DNA from: Candidatus Saccharibacteria bacterium UBA1050
GTDB taxonomy: Bacteria > Patescibacteriota > Saccharimonadia > Saccharimonadales > Saccharimonadaceae
DNA: 64,000 bases
NCBI GenBank assembly: GCA_002316545.1
Contig: DCDR01000001.1
Location: 497,692 to 561,691 of the forward strand
Direction of reading: 5' to 3'
Position 1 is the stretch's first letter, and every line of letters starts with the position of its first letter. Below are positions 41,599 to 49,710 of this stretch, piece after piece. Both the position numbers and the translations under genes were made by a program. The notes under the pieces are model-generated. The model was not told the DNA's origin. It made no database searches and saw only the letters and a program-made list of their open reading frames with translations.

Positions 41599-42307
41599 TC
41601 CTCGCAGGCCAGAATATCGTGTAGAGCCAAAACGACCAGGCGTAACCGGCAAACTTATGCCCCGCTACACTGCCGCTCAACCAATCAAAAAAACACCGTT
41701 TGGCGTTATATTTGGGTGGCTAAAAGCACTAGGCAGACAGATTGCAAAGTTATTACGACCCCTCACCCAGCTGTTTGCGAAGCACCCTCGTTTTTCTATG
41801 CTCGTGATTGTGCTCATTATTGGCTTGGTTGGTCTATATATTTGGGTAAATGGAGCAATCCACACGAATGATTCGCAAACTACTGCTACTGATACGCAAG
41901 AAGACCTCGGGAGCGCTTCGCTGTCAAAAGGCAAGCCTACATTTGATACTATCAGCCCTGCCTCTTTGAATATCGAACAAAAAGGTGGCTGGACTCGCAT
42001 TAGCCCACCGAGTAGAGAGCCCGTATATGCCTACACGGATTCAATTGGTCAAATTCCAATTATCGTGAGCGAGCAGCGCCTTCCCCAGAAGCTACAGGGA
42101 GATGTCGATCAAAATATATCTGACCTCGCCTCTTCGTACGCTGCGAACGAGAAGCTAAAGACTGGAGACACAACAGTATATATTGGTACCTCTGCCAAAG
42201 GGCCCCAGTCGGTTATTTTCGTAAAAAATAACCTGCTGGTTTTGATTAAATCTGATTCTGCGATTCCCGAAAAAGCATGGAAAACCTATATTAGTTCGAT
42301 GAACTAG
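41588..42307 (+). CDS. hypothetical membrane-anchored protein
   Basis: A 239-residue protein. A polar, Pro/Arg-rich cytoplasmic N-terminus, one membrane helix (about residues 76-97, MLVIVLIIGLVGLYIWVNGAI) and an extracytoplasmic domain of about 140 residues (GWTRISPPSREPVYAYTDSIGQIPIIVSEQ...). No known motif. I start at ATG 41588 (MTIDPRRPEYRV), which overlaps the giant gene stop; the longer in-frame ATG at 41537 lies deeper in that gene. Coupling to the kelch protein suggests a role in its export or anchoring. Confidence 0.6.
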   Translation: MTIDPRRPEYRVEPKRPGVTGKLMPRYTAAQPIKKTPFGVIFGWLKALGRQIAKLLRPLTQLFAKHPRFSMLVIVLIIGLVGLYIWVNGAIHTNDSQTTATDTQEDLGSASLSKGKPTFDTISPASLNIEQKGGWTRISPPSREPVYAYTDSIGQIPIIVSEQRLPQKLQGDVDQNISDLASSYAANEKLKTGDTTVYIGTSAKGPQSVIFVKNNLLVLIKSDSAIPEKAWKTYISSMN

Positions 42308-42860
42308 TCTTTGTTGCTGGAGCAACCTTCAAGCTACCTTTCACCACTCCAGAGTTTTTGGCATTTTTGCAGGTTATTGTCACTGGCCAGGTTCCATTCG
42401 GTGCCTGATCATCGACCGTCCAAGACCAACTGGCTACACCAAATTCATCCGCAATTTTCTTTGTAAGGCCTGAATCTTCCGCTTTGACTTCGTTGTACTC
42501 AACTACGATAGTGCACGTAATATTCGGGTTAGTACGTATAGTAACGCTAGCGTTATCGCCAGGTGCCACTGGCGAAGTAAGCATTTGAATAGACACCCCA
42601 ACGCGCGCATTCGCTGCAGGCATTGGCCGCCCTATGGTTGGCGTAGAGTTTTCAACAGGTGGCGCTTCTACCGTGCCATGCTGAGTTTGCTGGCTATTGT
42701 ACCAGATATATAGCGCAACAAGTCCACCAAGCATCAGCACTGCAAGCATGAATAGGACGGTGCCCCACCTCATTCTTCTGGTACGACGTTCCTTACGTAT
42801 CGCTCGTTCGGTAATAGATCTATGCCTAAACACGCCTTTCGAACGTAGCTTTAACGCCAT
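42291..42860 (-). CDS. hypothetical membrane-anchored protein
   Basis: A 189-residue protein: basic N-terminus (RSITERAIRKERRTRRMRW), one membrane helix (about 32-53), a Pro-rich linker and an Ig-like domain with a Cys pair (PNITCTIVVEY and VTITCKNAK). Second gene of a two-gene operon, 15 bases after the gene at 42876. Its end overlaps the convergent gene by 17 bases. Function unknown. Confidence 0.6.
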   Translation of the reverse strand: MALKLRSKGVFRHRSITERAIRKERRTRRMRWGTVLFMLAVLMLGGLVALYIWYNSQQTQHGTVEAPPVENSTPTIGRPMPAANARVGVSIQMLTSPVAPGDNASVTIRTNPNITCTIVVEYNEVKAEDSGLTKKIADEFGVASWSWTVDDQAPNGTWPVTITCKNAKNSGVVKGSLKVAPATKTSSSN

Positions 42861-42875
42861 TGTAGTTCGCCTTTA

Positions 42876-43448
42876 CTAGTTTTGTTGCTCTTGGTACTGC
42901 TTGATCGTCTTAGAAACAGTGCTGTCTTCTTTAAGGTTTTCGAAGAAGAGTACTTGGTCTTTGCTAATAATCATTTCATCATCAGGACCATGAATCTCGC
43001 TACCAAGTTTAATTAGCTCAACGTCAGATGCCGTGTTGTCGCTCGTTTGTTGAGGGTTTTTATCATCCTTAGTGGTTGATTTTGCCTGAAGATAAAAGAT
43101 GTCTTTCAGTGCCATGTATTCGCCATTTACAATATGGAGCTTGCCAAAGTATACTTGGCCGTTAGTAAAGAACACGGCTTGGTATTTTCCACCGTCAATG
43201 GTAGAAGCAACGCTGCCAGAACGTACAAACATCCACCATCCCGCGAATACTACCACGGCAATGGCAAGTGCGATTAAGCCCATCTTTAGCCATTTGCCCA
43301 TATTTCGTTCTTTCTTTGGCTCTTCTTTTGAGCTGCGTTTGCGTGGTGCAGGTAATTCAGCAGTGGTGTCTTGCTCATCATCAGGTCGTTCTGAGTTTGG
43401 TCGCTGTGGCGTAGCAGGCCGGTTTGTCCGATATGACATACTGTCCAT
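42876..43448 (-). CDS. conserved Patescibacteria membrane protein
   Basis: A 190-residue protein with a long polar N-terminus (residues 1-55, rich in Pro, Arg, Glu), one membrane helix (about 55-76, MGLIALAIAVVVFAGWWMFV) and a small outer domain beginning YQAVFFTNGQVYFGKLHIVNGEYMALKDIFYLQ. I recall this tail pattern from many Patescibacteria proteins of unknown role. The start could be 43448 or the second ATG four codons on. TATGAT lies in the upstream region. Stop-to-start distance to the next gene is 15 bases. Confidence 0.65.
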   Translation of the reverse strand: MDSMSYRTNRPATPQRPNSERPDDEQDTTAELPAPRKRSSKEEPKKERNMGKWLKMGLIALAIAVVVFAGWWMFVRSGSVASTIDGGKYQAVFFTNGQVYFGKLHIVNGEYMALKDIFYLQAKSTTKDDKNPQQTSDNTASDVELIKLGSEIHGPDDEMIISKDQVLFFENLKEDSTVSKTIKQYQEQQN

Positions 43449-43543
43449 ATGTGTATGTTGTCTCCCTATTACTTTAAACAGTTACCTCTATCATAGCATA
43501 AGGGTAATAGCTCTCGCAATTACTCATTTCGGCGTGAGGCTAT

Positions 43544-43729
43544 TTACTTTTCTTTAAGGTATTTGCCGGCAACGCTCAACGCAAATGAAGGCAAGATAAT
43601 AAACACGCAGGTGAATAAAAGCTTCGATAATATGCTATCGTCTTTTGGCTGTGTAAATACTACTGCAATTCCTATCACCCCAAAGGCGAGTGATGCCCAA
43701 ATAAATACTTTGGTTGCTATTTTTTGCAT
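43544..43729 (-). CDS. small two-helix membrane protein
   Basis: A 61-residue protein with two hydrophobic helices (FIWASLAFGVIGIAVVFT and LLFTCVFIILPSFALSVAG) and a basic end (KYLKEK). No family recognised. The start is well supported: TATACT (43736-43741 on the minus strand, TGC-extended) lies exactly 6 bases before the ATG. Confidence 0.6.
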   Translation of the reverse strand: MQKIATKVFIWASLAFGVIGIAVVFTQPKDDSILSKLLFTCVFIILPSFALSVAGKYLKEK

Positions 43730-43735
43730 AGTTTT

Positions 43736-43764
43736 AGTATAGCATCAGGTGCAGTTGCTATACT
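43736..43764. promoter_or_regulatory. back-to-back leaderless promoters
   Basis: Minus-strand TGCTATACT (TATACT 43736-43741) serves the small membrane protein; plus-strand TGCTATACT (TATACT 43759-43764) serves the YdeI-type gene. Both boxes lie exactly 6 bases before their start codons and point away from each other. Confidence 0.65.
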
Positions 43765-43770
43765 AACTAC

Positions 43771-44037
43771 ATGATTAGCTCACGTATACCTGCTGGAACG
43801 GTGCATGAAATGCCGACTGATTTGCAGAAGAAGCTCCGTGGTGACAAAAAAGCTTTGGCACAGTGGTACGACATCACGCCGCTTGCCCGGAATGAATTTA
43901 TCTGCTGGGTAGAAAACGCCAAAGCAATCGAAACGCGTGAACGACGGGTTCGTCGCACTGTTGAAGAACTGCTTGAAGGTAAGCGACGGCCGTGTTGCTG
44001 GATGGGTTGTATGCACCGTGAAAAGAATGGCAGATAG
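43771..44037 (+). CDS. YdeI/OmdA (OmpD-associated) family protein
   Basis: An 88-residue protein. The conserved region WYDITPLARNEFICWVENAK, then ETRERRVRRTVEELLEGKRRPCCW, matches the C-terminal part of the YdeI/OmpD-associated family, which is annotated as involved in bacteriocin protection. The molecular role is not settled. The mono-domain length is common for the short members. Leaderless start at 43771. An imperfect hairpin (AGCC...GGGCT, 44036-44053) followed by CTCTTTT may be its terminator. Confidence 0.75.
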   Translation: MISSRIPAGTVHEMPTDLQKKLRGDKKALAQWYDITPLARNEFICWVENAKAIETRERRVRRTVEELLEGKRRPCCWMGCMHREKNGR

Positions 44038-44064
44038 CCTGCCTTTAGGGCTCTCTTTTATAAG

Positions 44065-45021
44065 TTAGCCACGGTACCTGCGAATTCTTGGTTCAAGTCT
44101 GCTAAGCCATTTCTGTATTTGAGTATCAGCATGCATAAATACAACTGCCACCACTAAAACAGTGCTTGCATACGCGACTAAGCTTGAGGTTTCCCAAAAA
44201 CTTGCTGGGTTATGTGAATCAAGATAAAAACGAACAAATTGATGAGTTAGAAATACATAGTAAGAAATATCGGCTAAGAAAAACCCTACACTATGCGCAT
44301 ACATCATTTTTGGGTATAGCTGTTTCTTCATAACATACATTCCCAAGGTAAACTCAAAAATTAGACATGGCAACAGAACTCTATCTAGAAAGGTTGCCCC
44401 GTCAGGGAATCCAAGAAATGCAAAATTATCAGAAGGAATTAGCAAACGGCTCAGTATTGTGAGAACAAAAGCTGAAAGCAAGGTTAGGTTTGGATTGGCG
44501 TCGAGTGCACGTTTAAGTAATGGGAATACCAGGTATAGCGACATGAACAAGCCTATCCACCATTGAAAGTACATTGCGCTCGGTAGAAAACCTGTAAGTT
44601 GTGGGATGAAATAAGCACCGTTCAAGATAAACTCTGGCGTAATGAGTGCACAAAGAGCCAATGCCAGCCAGTAGGCCGGGTACAGCCTTTGGGCGCGAAC
44701 CCAAACAAACTTTTTATATGGCTGGTCCTTCTTTTTTGCATATGATCGGTAAAGAACGGCTCCACTGATAAATACCAGTAAATAAACACCAATGGGCCCT
44801 GGGCTTACATAGTAAGTAAGAAACTGAACACCGTTGTTGTAAACAAAGTCATAGAATAGGGGTAAATGCCTAAGAGGGTTATGATTTATCGACGCCGGCG
44901 TGTGCTGTAACAATATTAGAGCTACCGCCACGATGCGGAGTATGTCAAAAAATAATATTCGTTCTCGTTTGATACAACACCTGTGTCTGTTTAACGTTAA
45001 TCTCTTTACTAAGCATACCAA
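44065..45021 (-). CDS. acyltransferase 3 family membrane protein
   Basis: A 318-residue integral membrane protein that would transfer acyl groups to surface glycans (OafA-like). The family N-terminus is present: FFDILRIVAVALILLQHTPAS, with the His of the active-site helix. About nine to ten hydrophobic helices follow (GVYLLVFISGAVLYRSY; WIGLFMSLYLVFPLL; and so on). The start is uncertain: the open frame begins at TTG 45021 and no ATG or GTG lies before the conserved region. The gene looks more AT-rich than its neighbours and sits beside tRNA-Asn and an inverted tRNA fragment, which hints at acquisition. Confidence 0.75.
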   Translation of the reverse strand: MVCLVKRLTLNRHRCCIKRERILFFDILRIVAVALILLQHTPASINHNPLRHLPLFYDFVYNNGVQFLTYYVSPGPIGVYLLVFISGAVLYRSYAKKKDQPYKKFVWVRAQRLYPAYWLALALCALITPEFILNGAYFIPQLTGFLPSAMYFQWWIGLFMSLYLVFPLLKRALDANPNLTLLSAFVLTILSRLLIPSDNFAFLGFPDGATFLDRVLLPCLIFEFTLGMYVMKKQLYPKMMYAHSVGFFLADISYYVFLTHQFVRFYLDSHNPASFWETSSLVAYASTVLVVAVVFMHADTQIQKWLSRLEPRIRRYRG

Positions 45022-45038
45022 AATTTAGTGCGGTCGCC

Positions 45039-45071
45039 GAACCACTTTTGCTGTCGCAAAAGATCTGGTTC
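45039..45071. repeat. inverted repeat forming a 13-bp hairpin
   Basis: GAACCA-CTTTTGC (45039-45051), loop TGTC, GCAAAAG (45056-45062), 3-base bulge, TGGTTC (45066-45071). It lies in the leader of the acyltransferase gene on the minus strand and in the degenerate tRNA-like region on the plus strand. Confidence 0.6.
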
Positions 45072-45099
45072 TCGCGCCAGGCCCGGAGCCATGAAAAAA
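45066..45099 (+). pseudogene. inverted degenerate copy of tRNA-Asn 3' end
   Basis: On the plus strand, CTGGTTC (45065-45071), CCAG (45077-45080) and CCGGAGCCATGAAAAAA (45083-45099) repeat the T-arm, acceptor end and 3' flank of the minus-strand tRNA-Asn. The last 17 bases are exact. No matching 5' acceptor strand or proper anticodon arm exists, so it is a fragment. Confidence 0.5.
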
Positions 45100-45137
45100 G
45101 CCAGATCAAATGATCTGACATTTTTTCATGGCTCCGG
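45083..45137. repeat. 17-bp perfect inverted repeat around terminator
   Basis: Left arm 45083-45099 (CCGGAGCCATGAAAAAA), right arm 45121-45137. The right arm includes the last five bases of the tRNA-Asn gene. A 7-bp hairpin (45102-45117) sits inside, so the whole can fold as one long stem. Confidence 0.75.
45102..45126 (-). terminator. bidirectional intrinsic terminator at tRNA-Asn
   Basis: CAGATCA / TGATCTG (45102-45108 with 45111-45117). On the minus strand it is followed by GCTTTTTT, on the plus strand by ACATTTTTT. It ends the tRNA-Asn transcript. Confidence 0.75.
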
Positions 45138-45203
45138 CGACTGGGCTCGAACCAGTGACCTAGTCGTTAACAGCGACCCGCTCTACCACTGAGCTACGCC
45201 GGA
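45132..45203 (-). tRNA. tRNA-Asn (GTT)
   Basis: A 72-nt cloverleaf on the minus strand: acceptor TCCGGCG / CGCCGGA with discriminator G, D-arm GCTCAGTGGTAGAGC, anticodon loop CTGTTAA (anticodon GTT), T-loop TTCGAGC. CCA is not encoded: the 3' flank reads CCATG, whose first bases CCA follow only after the discriminator overlap, so addition by the CCA enzyme is likely. Charged either by AsnRS or through the possibly non-discriminating AspRS at 5833. Confidence 0.92.
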
Positions 45204-45215
45204 ATACCTTGGAGT

Positions 45216-45245
45216 ATTATATCTGTTGCACCCCTGCGGCGTCAA
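45216..45245 (-). promoter_or_regulatory. tRNA-Asn promoter
   Basis: TTGACG (45240-45245), 18-base spacer, TATAAT (45216-45221), 12 bases before the mature tRNA 5' end. Confidence 0.6.
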
Positions 45246-45247
45246 GG

Positions 45248-46978
45248 TTAGCGTAGGGCTTCGATTTTCTTTGTAAGTTCAGCCACATTCGCCCATGAAC
45301 TACCGTCGGTCATGATAGTAAGTACGTAGGTACCTTTTGACGAATACACTATAGCGGCGTCGTGTACCAATGCGTTTAAGAACCCGACTTTATCTGCTAC
45401 AGTTGCGCTAGTTCCTGCTGGAATACCTTGTCGGTAAACATTTCGTTTCATGGCGTTTATAAGCGTACTTCTGCTTGAGCTCTTTAAGCCTATGGTATTA
45501 TTTTGCAGCTTTGTAAGGAAAAGACTTAGGTCACCAGCCGTCGTAAGTGGCGTATCACCCGTAACGAAACCAGATCTGCTAAGACCTAACGCGCGAATAT
45601 CGTTGGTAAGTTTACTGTAGCCGAGTTTTTTTAGCAGTGCTTCGGCGCAGGCATTATCTGATTTTACAATCATGTCGTCAAAACATTTTGTGAGGTCACG
45701 ACCTCCCTGCACTTGCATGCTCCATTTCCACTTGCCTGAGTCGACATTGCGAAGTGTTCCGTAGGCAACAAACAACTTGTAGGTGCTGGCGGTAGTGAAT
45801 TGACGAGTTGCTTGGTATGAAGCGCTTCTGCCTTGACCGCCGAGCTCGCTAAAAGCCACGCCAAAATCACCTGCATGCTCTTCGTCGTAATGGGTAATCA
45901 GTGCAGAAATACCTGTGCTTGTGGAAGTGTAGCTGCGTGTATAGACGACTTTTGGTTTTACCGTAGCAACCACCGCTTTTGCTGTTTGCTGAGTACCATC
46001 TAAGACTGTGTGTATTGAATCCAATGTTTCTGGCAAGGAGAGTGTTTGGCCAGTGGCGCCAACTTGCTTGGAAATAACCGTGAAATCTCGGGTAGTAATA
46101 CGGCTTACTCCAGCAGCTTTAGAAACTTTTGGTGTGACCATTTCATCGAAGTACGATTTTGACTTTTTTGCATCTACTGCAAAAACAAGCTTAGAATTTT
46201 TTGACGAAAATGAAAGCCACGAGAGTCCTTGTTTTTGCGAAATGGTTTGCACGTCGCCTTTTACCTCCAAACCGATACCGTCTGCACTATTGGCAAGTAG
46301 TGCTTTTGCAAGTGCCTCTGCTTGCTCATCGCCAACATCGGGTTTGATTGTCTTGGCGGGAATTCGCACATTGGCTTGTTTTGAAAATGTAGGACTGAGA
46401 GTTGTGAGTGCGGCTAATGCATCGCTTTCTTTGCAGGTTCCACCATTCGTGGCCGATACAACATCAAAATCGTTGCCATTGAATTTTAGCGATGCGTCTT
46501 TTGCCGGCAGCACACATGAACTTGCCAAGTCTTTTTCTAAGAATTTTTGTGCTTGTTTTTCATCGTGTTGATAGGCAATCGCAGGGGTTGCCTGAAAAAT
46601 CTGGTACCACCATAGCGAACTTGGAACAAGTCGAGCTAGAAACGGATACTCCCTTGATGGCATATCAGAATCGATCTTCATAGTTAAGCCAATATCTGCC
46701 GAAGTAGTTGTACCGTATGCCTTCGTGCTATCGCCTATAAATACTTTGATGTCTTGCGAGGCGAGGTGTTTTTCCAGCTTATCCGTAGCGTCACTTTTCT
46801 TCCAACCACCTATTCGTGTGCCGCCTACTTTGTCAAGCGGAAGCATTCGGTCAGCTGGGTAGAGTAACTGCGCAACTACAATTACGCCAACGGTACCGAT
46901 TGCAATACGAATCAGTAATTGTCTATGGGCGTTTGCCCACCGCTTACTCTTCTCGAACAATCTCTTTAGTCGATTCAC
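45248..46978 (-). CDS. class A beta-lactamase-like serine hydrolase, membrane-anchored
   Basis: A 576-residue protein. An N-terminal anchor (about residues 22-42) precedes a large extracytoplasmic region of about 300 residues of unknown fold. The C-terminal 230 residues have the penicillin-binding triad: STYK (SxxK, in TTASTYKLFVAYG), SDN (KSDNACAEALL) and KVG in place of KTG (VADKVGFLN). Could be a beta-lactamase or a wall-remodelling enzyme; the extra domain and lack of an omega-loop Glu that I can place favour the second. The start is GTG 46978 or TTG 46960; the first overlaps the LexA-like gene by 35 bases, so both are co-transcribed. Confidence 0.75.
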   Translation of the reverse strand: MNRLKRLFEKSKRWANAHRQLLIRIAIGTVGVIVVAQLLYPADRMLPLDKVGGTRIGGWKKSDATDKLEKHLASQDIKVFIGDSTKAYGTTTSADIGLTMKIDSDMPSREYPFLARLVPSSLWWYQIFQATPAIAYQHDEKQAQKFLEKDLASSCVLPAKDASLKFNGNDFDVVSATNGGTCKESDALAALTTLSPTFSKQANVRIPAKTIKPDVGDEQAEALAKALLANSADGIGLEVKGDVQTISQKQGLSWLSFSSKNSKLVFAVDAKKSKSYFDEMVTPKVSKAAGVSRITTRDFTVISKQVGATGQTLSLPETLDSIHTVLDGTQQTAKAVVATVKPKVVYTRSYTSTSTGISALITHYDEEHAGDFGVAFSELGGQGRSASYQATRQFTTASTYKLFVAYGTLRNVDSGKWKWSMQVQGGRDLTKCFDDMIVKSDNACAEALLKKLGYSKLTNDIRALGLSRSGFVTGDTPLTTAGDLSLFLTKLQNNTIGLKSSSRSTLINAMKRNVYRQGIPAGTSATVADKVGFLNALVHDAAIVYSSKGTYVLTIMTDGSSWANVAELTKKIEALR

Positions 46979-47348
46979 TCGTATTCTCCTCTATGGTTAT
47001 ATCAAGCAATTGTAGCGCTTGCTTCAGGGTCTCGGTATCCGCCTCACTCAATTTGGCTGCTTCGATACGCTTTTTGAGTTCAATTTCAAACGGCTGCGAC
47101 TCGACGTGTTGCCGCGCGTCTCGCATTGTCACGACCTCAAGCGAACGAGCAGAATTGTCGTGGCGACGCAGGTACCCCTTTGCAATAAGTCCATCTACGT
47201 GAATTGCCACCGTAGAAACCGACTTGTAGCCCAGTGCCCGCATAATTTCGCGGTAGCTTGGCCCGTAGCCATTGCCTTTTATGAAGCCATCTACAAAGGT
47301 CAGTAGCTCTTGCTGCTTCTTACTGGCACGTTCGTTGGCTAGGCTCAT
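46944..47348 (-). CDS. LexA-type DNA-binding protein without protease domain
   Basis: A 134-residue regulator. Residues 8-72 form the LexA winged helix-turn-helix (QQELLTFVDGFIKGNGYGPSYREIMRALGYKSVSTVAIHVDGLIAKGYL). The rest is a helical region with a possible coiled coil; the S24 autoproteolytic domain of LexA with its Ala-Gly cleavage site is absent, so it cannot self-cleave after RecA activation. The start is ATG 47348 (MSLANERASKK), exactly 6 bases after TACAAT (47355-47360), rather than the longer frame to 47444. It lies between the surface-fibre operon and the beta-lactamase-like gene. Confidence 0.78.
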   Translation of the reverse strand: MSLANERASKKQQELLTFVDGFIKGNGYGPSYREIMRALGYKSVSTVAIHVDGLIAKGYLRRHDNSARSLEVVTMRDARQHVESQPFEIELKKRIEAAKLSEADTETLKQALQLLDITIEENTSESTKEIVREE

Positions 47349-47352
47349 ATAC

Positions 47353-48525
47353 TTATTGTATCTTGCGACGAGCAACTTTTCTACGGCGAGGCGGTTGTGC
47401 TTCTGGTTCTGGATCAGGCTCAGGCAGGGCTTCTTCAACCTCATCTACCGATTCTTCGTCGAGGATGACTCTACCTAAGGTGTACATATAGGCAACGTCG
47501 TCGCGCATGATAATAAAATGCATTGCCTCGTCGCCTGCTGGACTTGCTACTATCGGTACTTTTAGTTCCTCTTCAAGATTTAGCATGTCGTCAAAACTTT
47601 GTACGCTGACGATTTTTCTATCTTCAAGGTTAGTTGGCTTGTTGGCGCGGATGATGATGCCGTCGTGGTAGCGATAGATTCGATCAAGCTCTCGCTGGAA
47701 CGGTGACTTAAAGATTTGCCTTCGCATACCAAATACGAGCGCCGCAAGGCCTAGAGCTGCAGCAACTCCTACGGCAATTCGTTCATAGTTTCTGGTCATA
47801 TCTTGGGTGTCTTTCGCTTGCTCAGTAACAACTTCTTTTTTGGACTCTTTTTCAAACTTATTCGCAATCATGTACAAAGGCTGATCGAGCGGCATCGATA
47901 CGGTTGAAGTACGCACGTCATCAATTGGCGTACCATCGATGGTTCCGGTCACTCGCACGACGAACTTTATTGCAGCTTCAGAAGTTAGCGGTAGCGATAA
48001 GCTAAGTTTCAGTTGATCAATTTGCTTGCGATAATCGGCGAATGGTATCGTTACTTCAGGTTCAAGAATAATTTGTTTGCCCGTTTTAGTCTCGCTGGTT
48101 GGCTTTATGAGTGGATATTTACGTGACCAGACATTAGACACGTCTCGACCGTCGGTTGTACCCACAACATACTGCGCCTTCACATCGACTTCCGCACTAT
48201 AGGTCGCCGTAAGTTCAGCCGAACGCGAGCCTGAAAACGTGTAGTAAAGCTGTGCATTAACTACCTTTGTGAGCTCGGCAATGTAGGCAGTATTGCCCGC
48301 CCCAGGAGTCTCGCCATAAAAACTGCTTTGAAAATACTCAACATCACTATTGGCTGTTTGATTGATCGTGTAGCTATACGCCGCTGGTGGTGTACTGAGC
48401 GTCTGCGCTGGCTGCTGAGACACGTCGTAAAATAGCACGCCAGCCGCGCCGAGCAAGAAAAGACCCAGCACAACAAACCCGAACGACCGTCGTTTTTTCG
48501 GTTGTCCAGCTACGTTTAGTGTCAT
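47353..48525 (-). CDS. DUF5305-like membrane protein
   Basis: A 390-residue protein: N-terminal anchor (residues 15-35), an extracellular beta domain (about 45-225), a second membrane helix (about 255-275, RIAVGVAAALGLAALVFGM) and a cytoplasmic tail ending in acidic then basic runs. The layout and the neighbouring S26B signal peptidase match DUF5305 proteins, which in archaea accompany SipW-like signal peptidases. Its last codons contain the -10 box of the next gene. Fifth gene of the TasA-like operon. Role in fibre export is inference. Confidence 0.65.
   Translation of the reverse strand: MTLNVAGQPKKRRSFGFVVLGLFLLGAAGVLFYDVSQQPAQTLSTPPAAYSYTINQTANSDVEYFQSSFYGETPGAGNTAYIAELTKVVNAQLYYTFSGSRSAELTATYSAEVDVKAQYVVGTTDGRDVSNVWSRKYPLIKPTSETKTGKQIILEPEVTIPFADYRKQIDQLKLSLSLPLTSEAAIKFVVRVTGTIDGTPIDDVRTSTVSMPLDQPLYMIANKFEKESKKEVVTEQAKDTQDMTRNYERIAVGVAAALGLAALVFGMRRQIFKSPFQRELDRIYRYHDGIIIRANKPTNLEDRKIVSVQSFDDMLNLEEELKVPIVASPAGDEAMHFIIMRDDVAYMYTLGRVILDEESVDEVEEALPEPDPEPEAQPPRRRKVARRKIQ
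47355..47360 (-). promoter_or_regulatory. -10 of LexA-like gene inside upstream stop region
   Basis: TACAAT overlaps the final ATA-CAA-TAA codons of the DUF5305-like gene and lies 6 bases before ATG 47348. Confidence 0.6.
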
Positions 48526-48546
48526 GCCGTCCCTTTTCGTTTCATA

Positions 48547-49710
48547 CTATTTCATGAATTCGTTTAGCCATACTGTTGGATAGCCGATATACGGTATCTG
48601 CGCGCGAATAACTCCTACAATTTGCTTTGCCTGCACTGGTGGGTCGGGGCTTGGGCTGTTATCTCCCTGGGTGGTAAATACCCGTTTGCCTGAACCATCT
48701 TCAGCGAAGTCAATTTTTGTCACACGGTGGGTGGTGGTATGCCCCGGTGCTGTATATTGTACAATGTCGCCCACCTCGACGTCCATCGCGCTTACCTTTT
48801 TTATAATTACCATCGACCCTCTGCTAAATACAGGCTGCATACTGTTCGACATAATCACTTTTGGATGATAGCTAAAAGTACCAATCATAAAGAGCACCAA
48901 CACTACTGTCGCGATGGCGAACATTGCATCGTAGGCATGCCTCGCATGTCGATAATGCCTTCCGTTTATGGCAAGGTCTTTGCGTGTTCTATCAATAGAA
49001 ATATACGTAGCTACCGCCAGCACTAGCCAAGCAATCCCCGTAAGGTACCAATCGTATTTTGGAATAACTGGTGGAATGTATATGACCGCTAGTAGTCCTA
49101 GTCGGTAGGCTATCTGTGGCATAAACCCGGCATTAAATGCCAGATAAGTTAGTAGGAAGCTACTTGCTAACGCCGGAACTATATCGGAGACAGTAAATTT
49201 TATCGTATCTGCCATCGTATGCAGATCAAGCGTGCGTGCAAGTCCAATATACTCACAGGCAAATACAATGCTAACTATCGCTCCGAACCACAGTACGTTA
49301 CGCCTACCCGCAAGAACCATCAGACTATGGCGAACATACTCGACAGCGACGGCTGTTACCCCAAACGCAGCGATGTTTATTAGGATAGACTGCCAGCTAG
49401 CTGCTACTGCGTTGTACGTATAGGTAACCAGCATGCCAGAGAAAAAGTACACCACGAACCACACGGCAACAACCGCACCAACAATCATCGCTCGCTCGGT
49501 ACGATGGCGCATCCTATCGTGCTGAGCGCCAAGCATCATGCGGGCTAACATAGCGAGTAGTACCGCAGCAATTGGCTGCACGACATAGCTCATAAGTGAG
49601 CTATCGACTAAATCATAGCGACGTACAAACAATGGCAGCAATACCATAACGACCGTTAGACCCAGTAAGAACCAAACCGAAGATGTAATTGTGTGCACTT
49701 TACGAAACAT
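48547..49710 (-). CDS. signal peptidase I, S26B (ER/archaeal/SipW) type
   Basis: A 387-residue membrane protease. About seven hydrophobic segments in the first 260 residues are an unusual N-terminal membrane domain. The C-terminal protease has the nucleophile Ser in VIMSNSMQP, and THRV, where the general base is His rather than the Lys of bacterial LepB, then TQGDNSPSPDPP with the Asp. This Ser-His-Asp set defines S26B (SEC11, SipW). SipW processes TasA-type fibre proteins, and two TasA-like genes sit upstream. Start ATG overlaps the CBM-like gene stop (TAATG). Confidence 0.85.
   Translation of the reverse strand: MFRKVHTITSSVWFLLGLTVVMVLLPLFVRRYDLVDSSLMSYVVQPIAAVLLAMLARMMLGAQHDRMRHRTERAMIVGAVVAVWFVVYFFSGMLVTYTYNAVAASWQSILINIAAFGVTAVAVEYVRHSLMVLAGRRNVLWFGAIVSIVFACEYIGLARTLDLHTMADTIKFTVSDIVPALASSFLLTYLAFNAGFMPQIAYRLGLLAVIYIPPVIPKYDWYLTGIAWLVLAVATYISIDRTRKDLAINGRHYRHARHAYDAMFAIATVVLVLFMIGTFSYHPKVIMSNSMQPVFSRGSMVIIKKVSAMDVEVGDIVQYTAPGHTTTHRVTKIDFAEDGSGKRVFTTQGDNSPSPDPPVQAKQIVGVIRAQIPYIGYPTVWLNEFMK

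Noticed and set aside
45022..45089. A second, complete tRNA gene on the plus strand
   Set aside because: There is a T-arm-like and acceptor-like 3' part, but no matching 5' acceptor strand, no D-arm and no proper 7-base anticodon loop.
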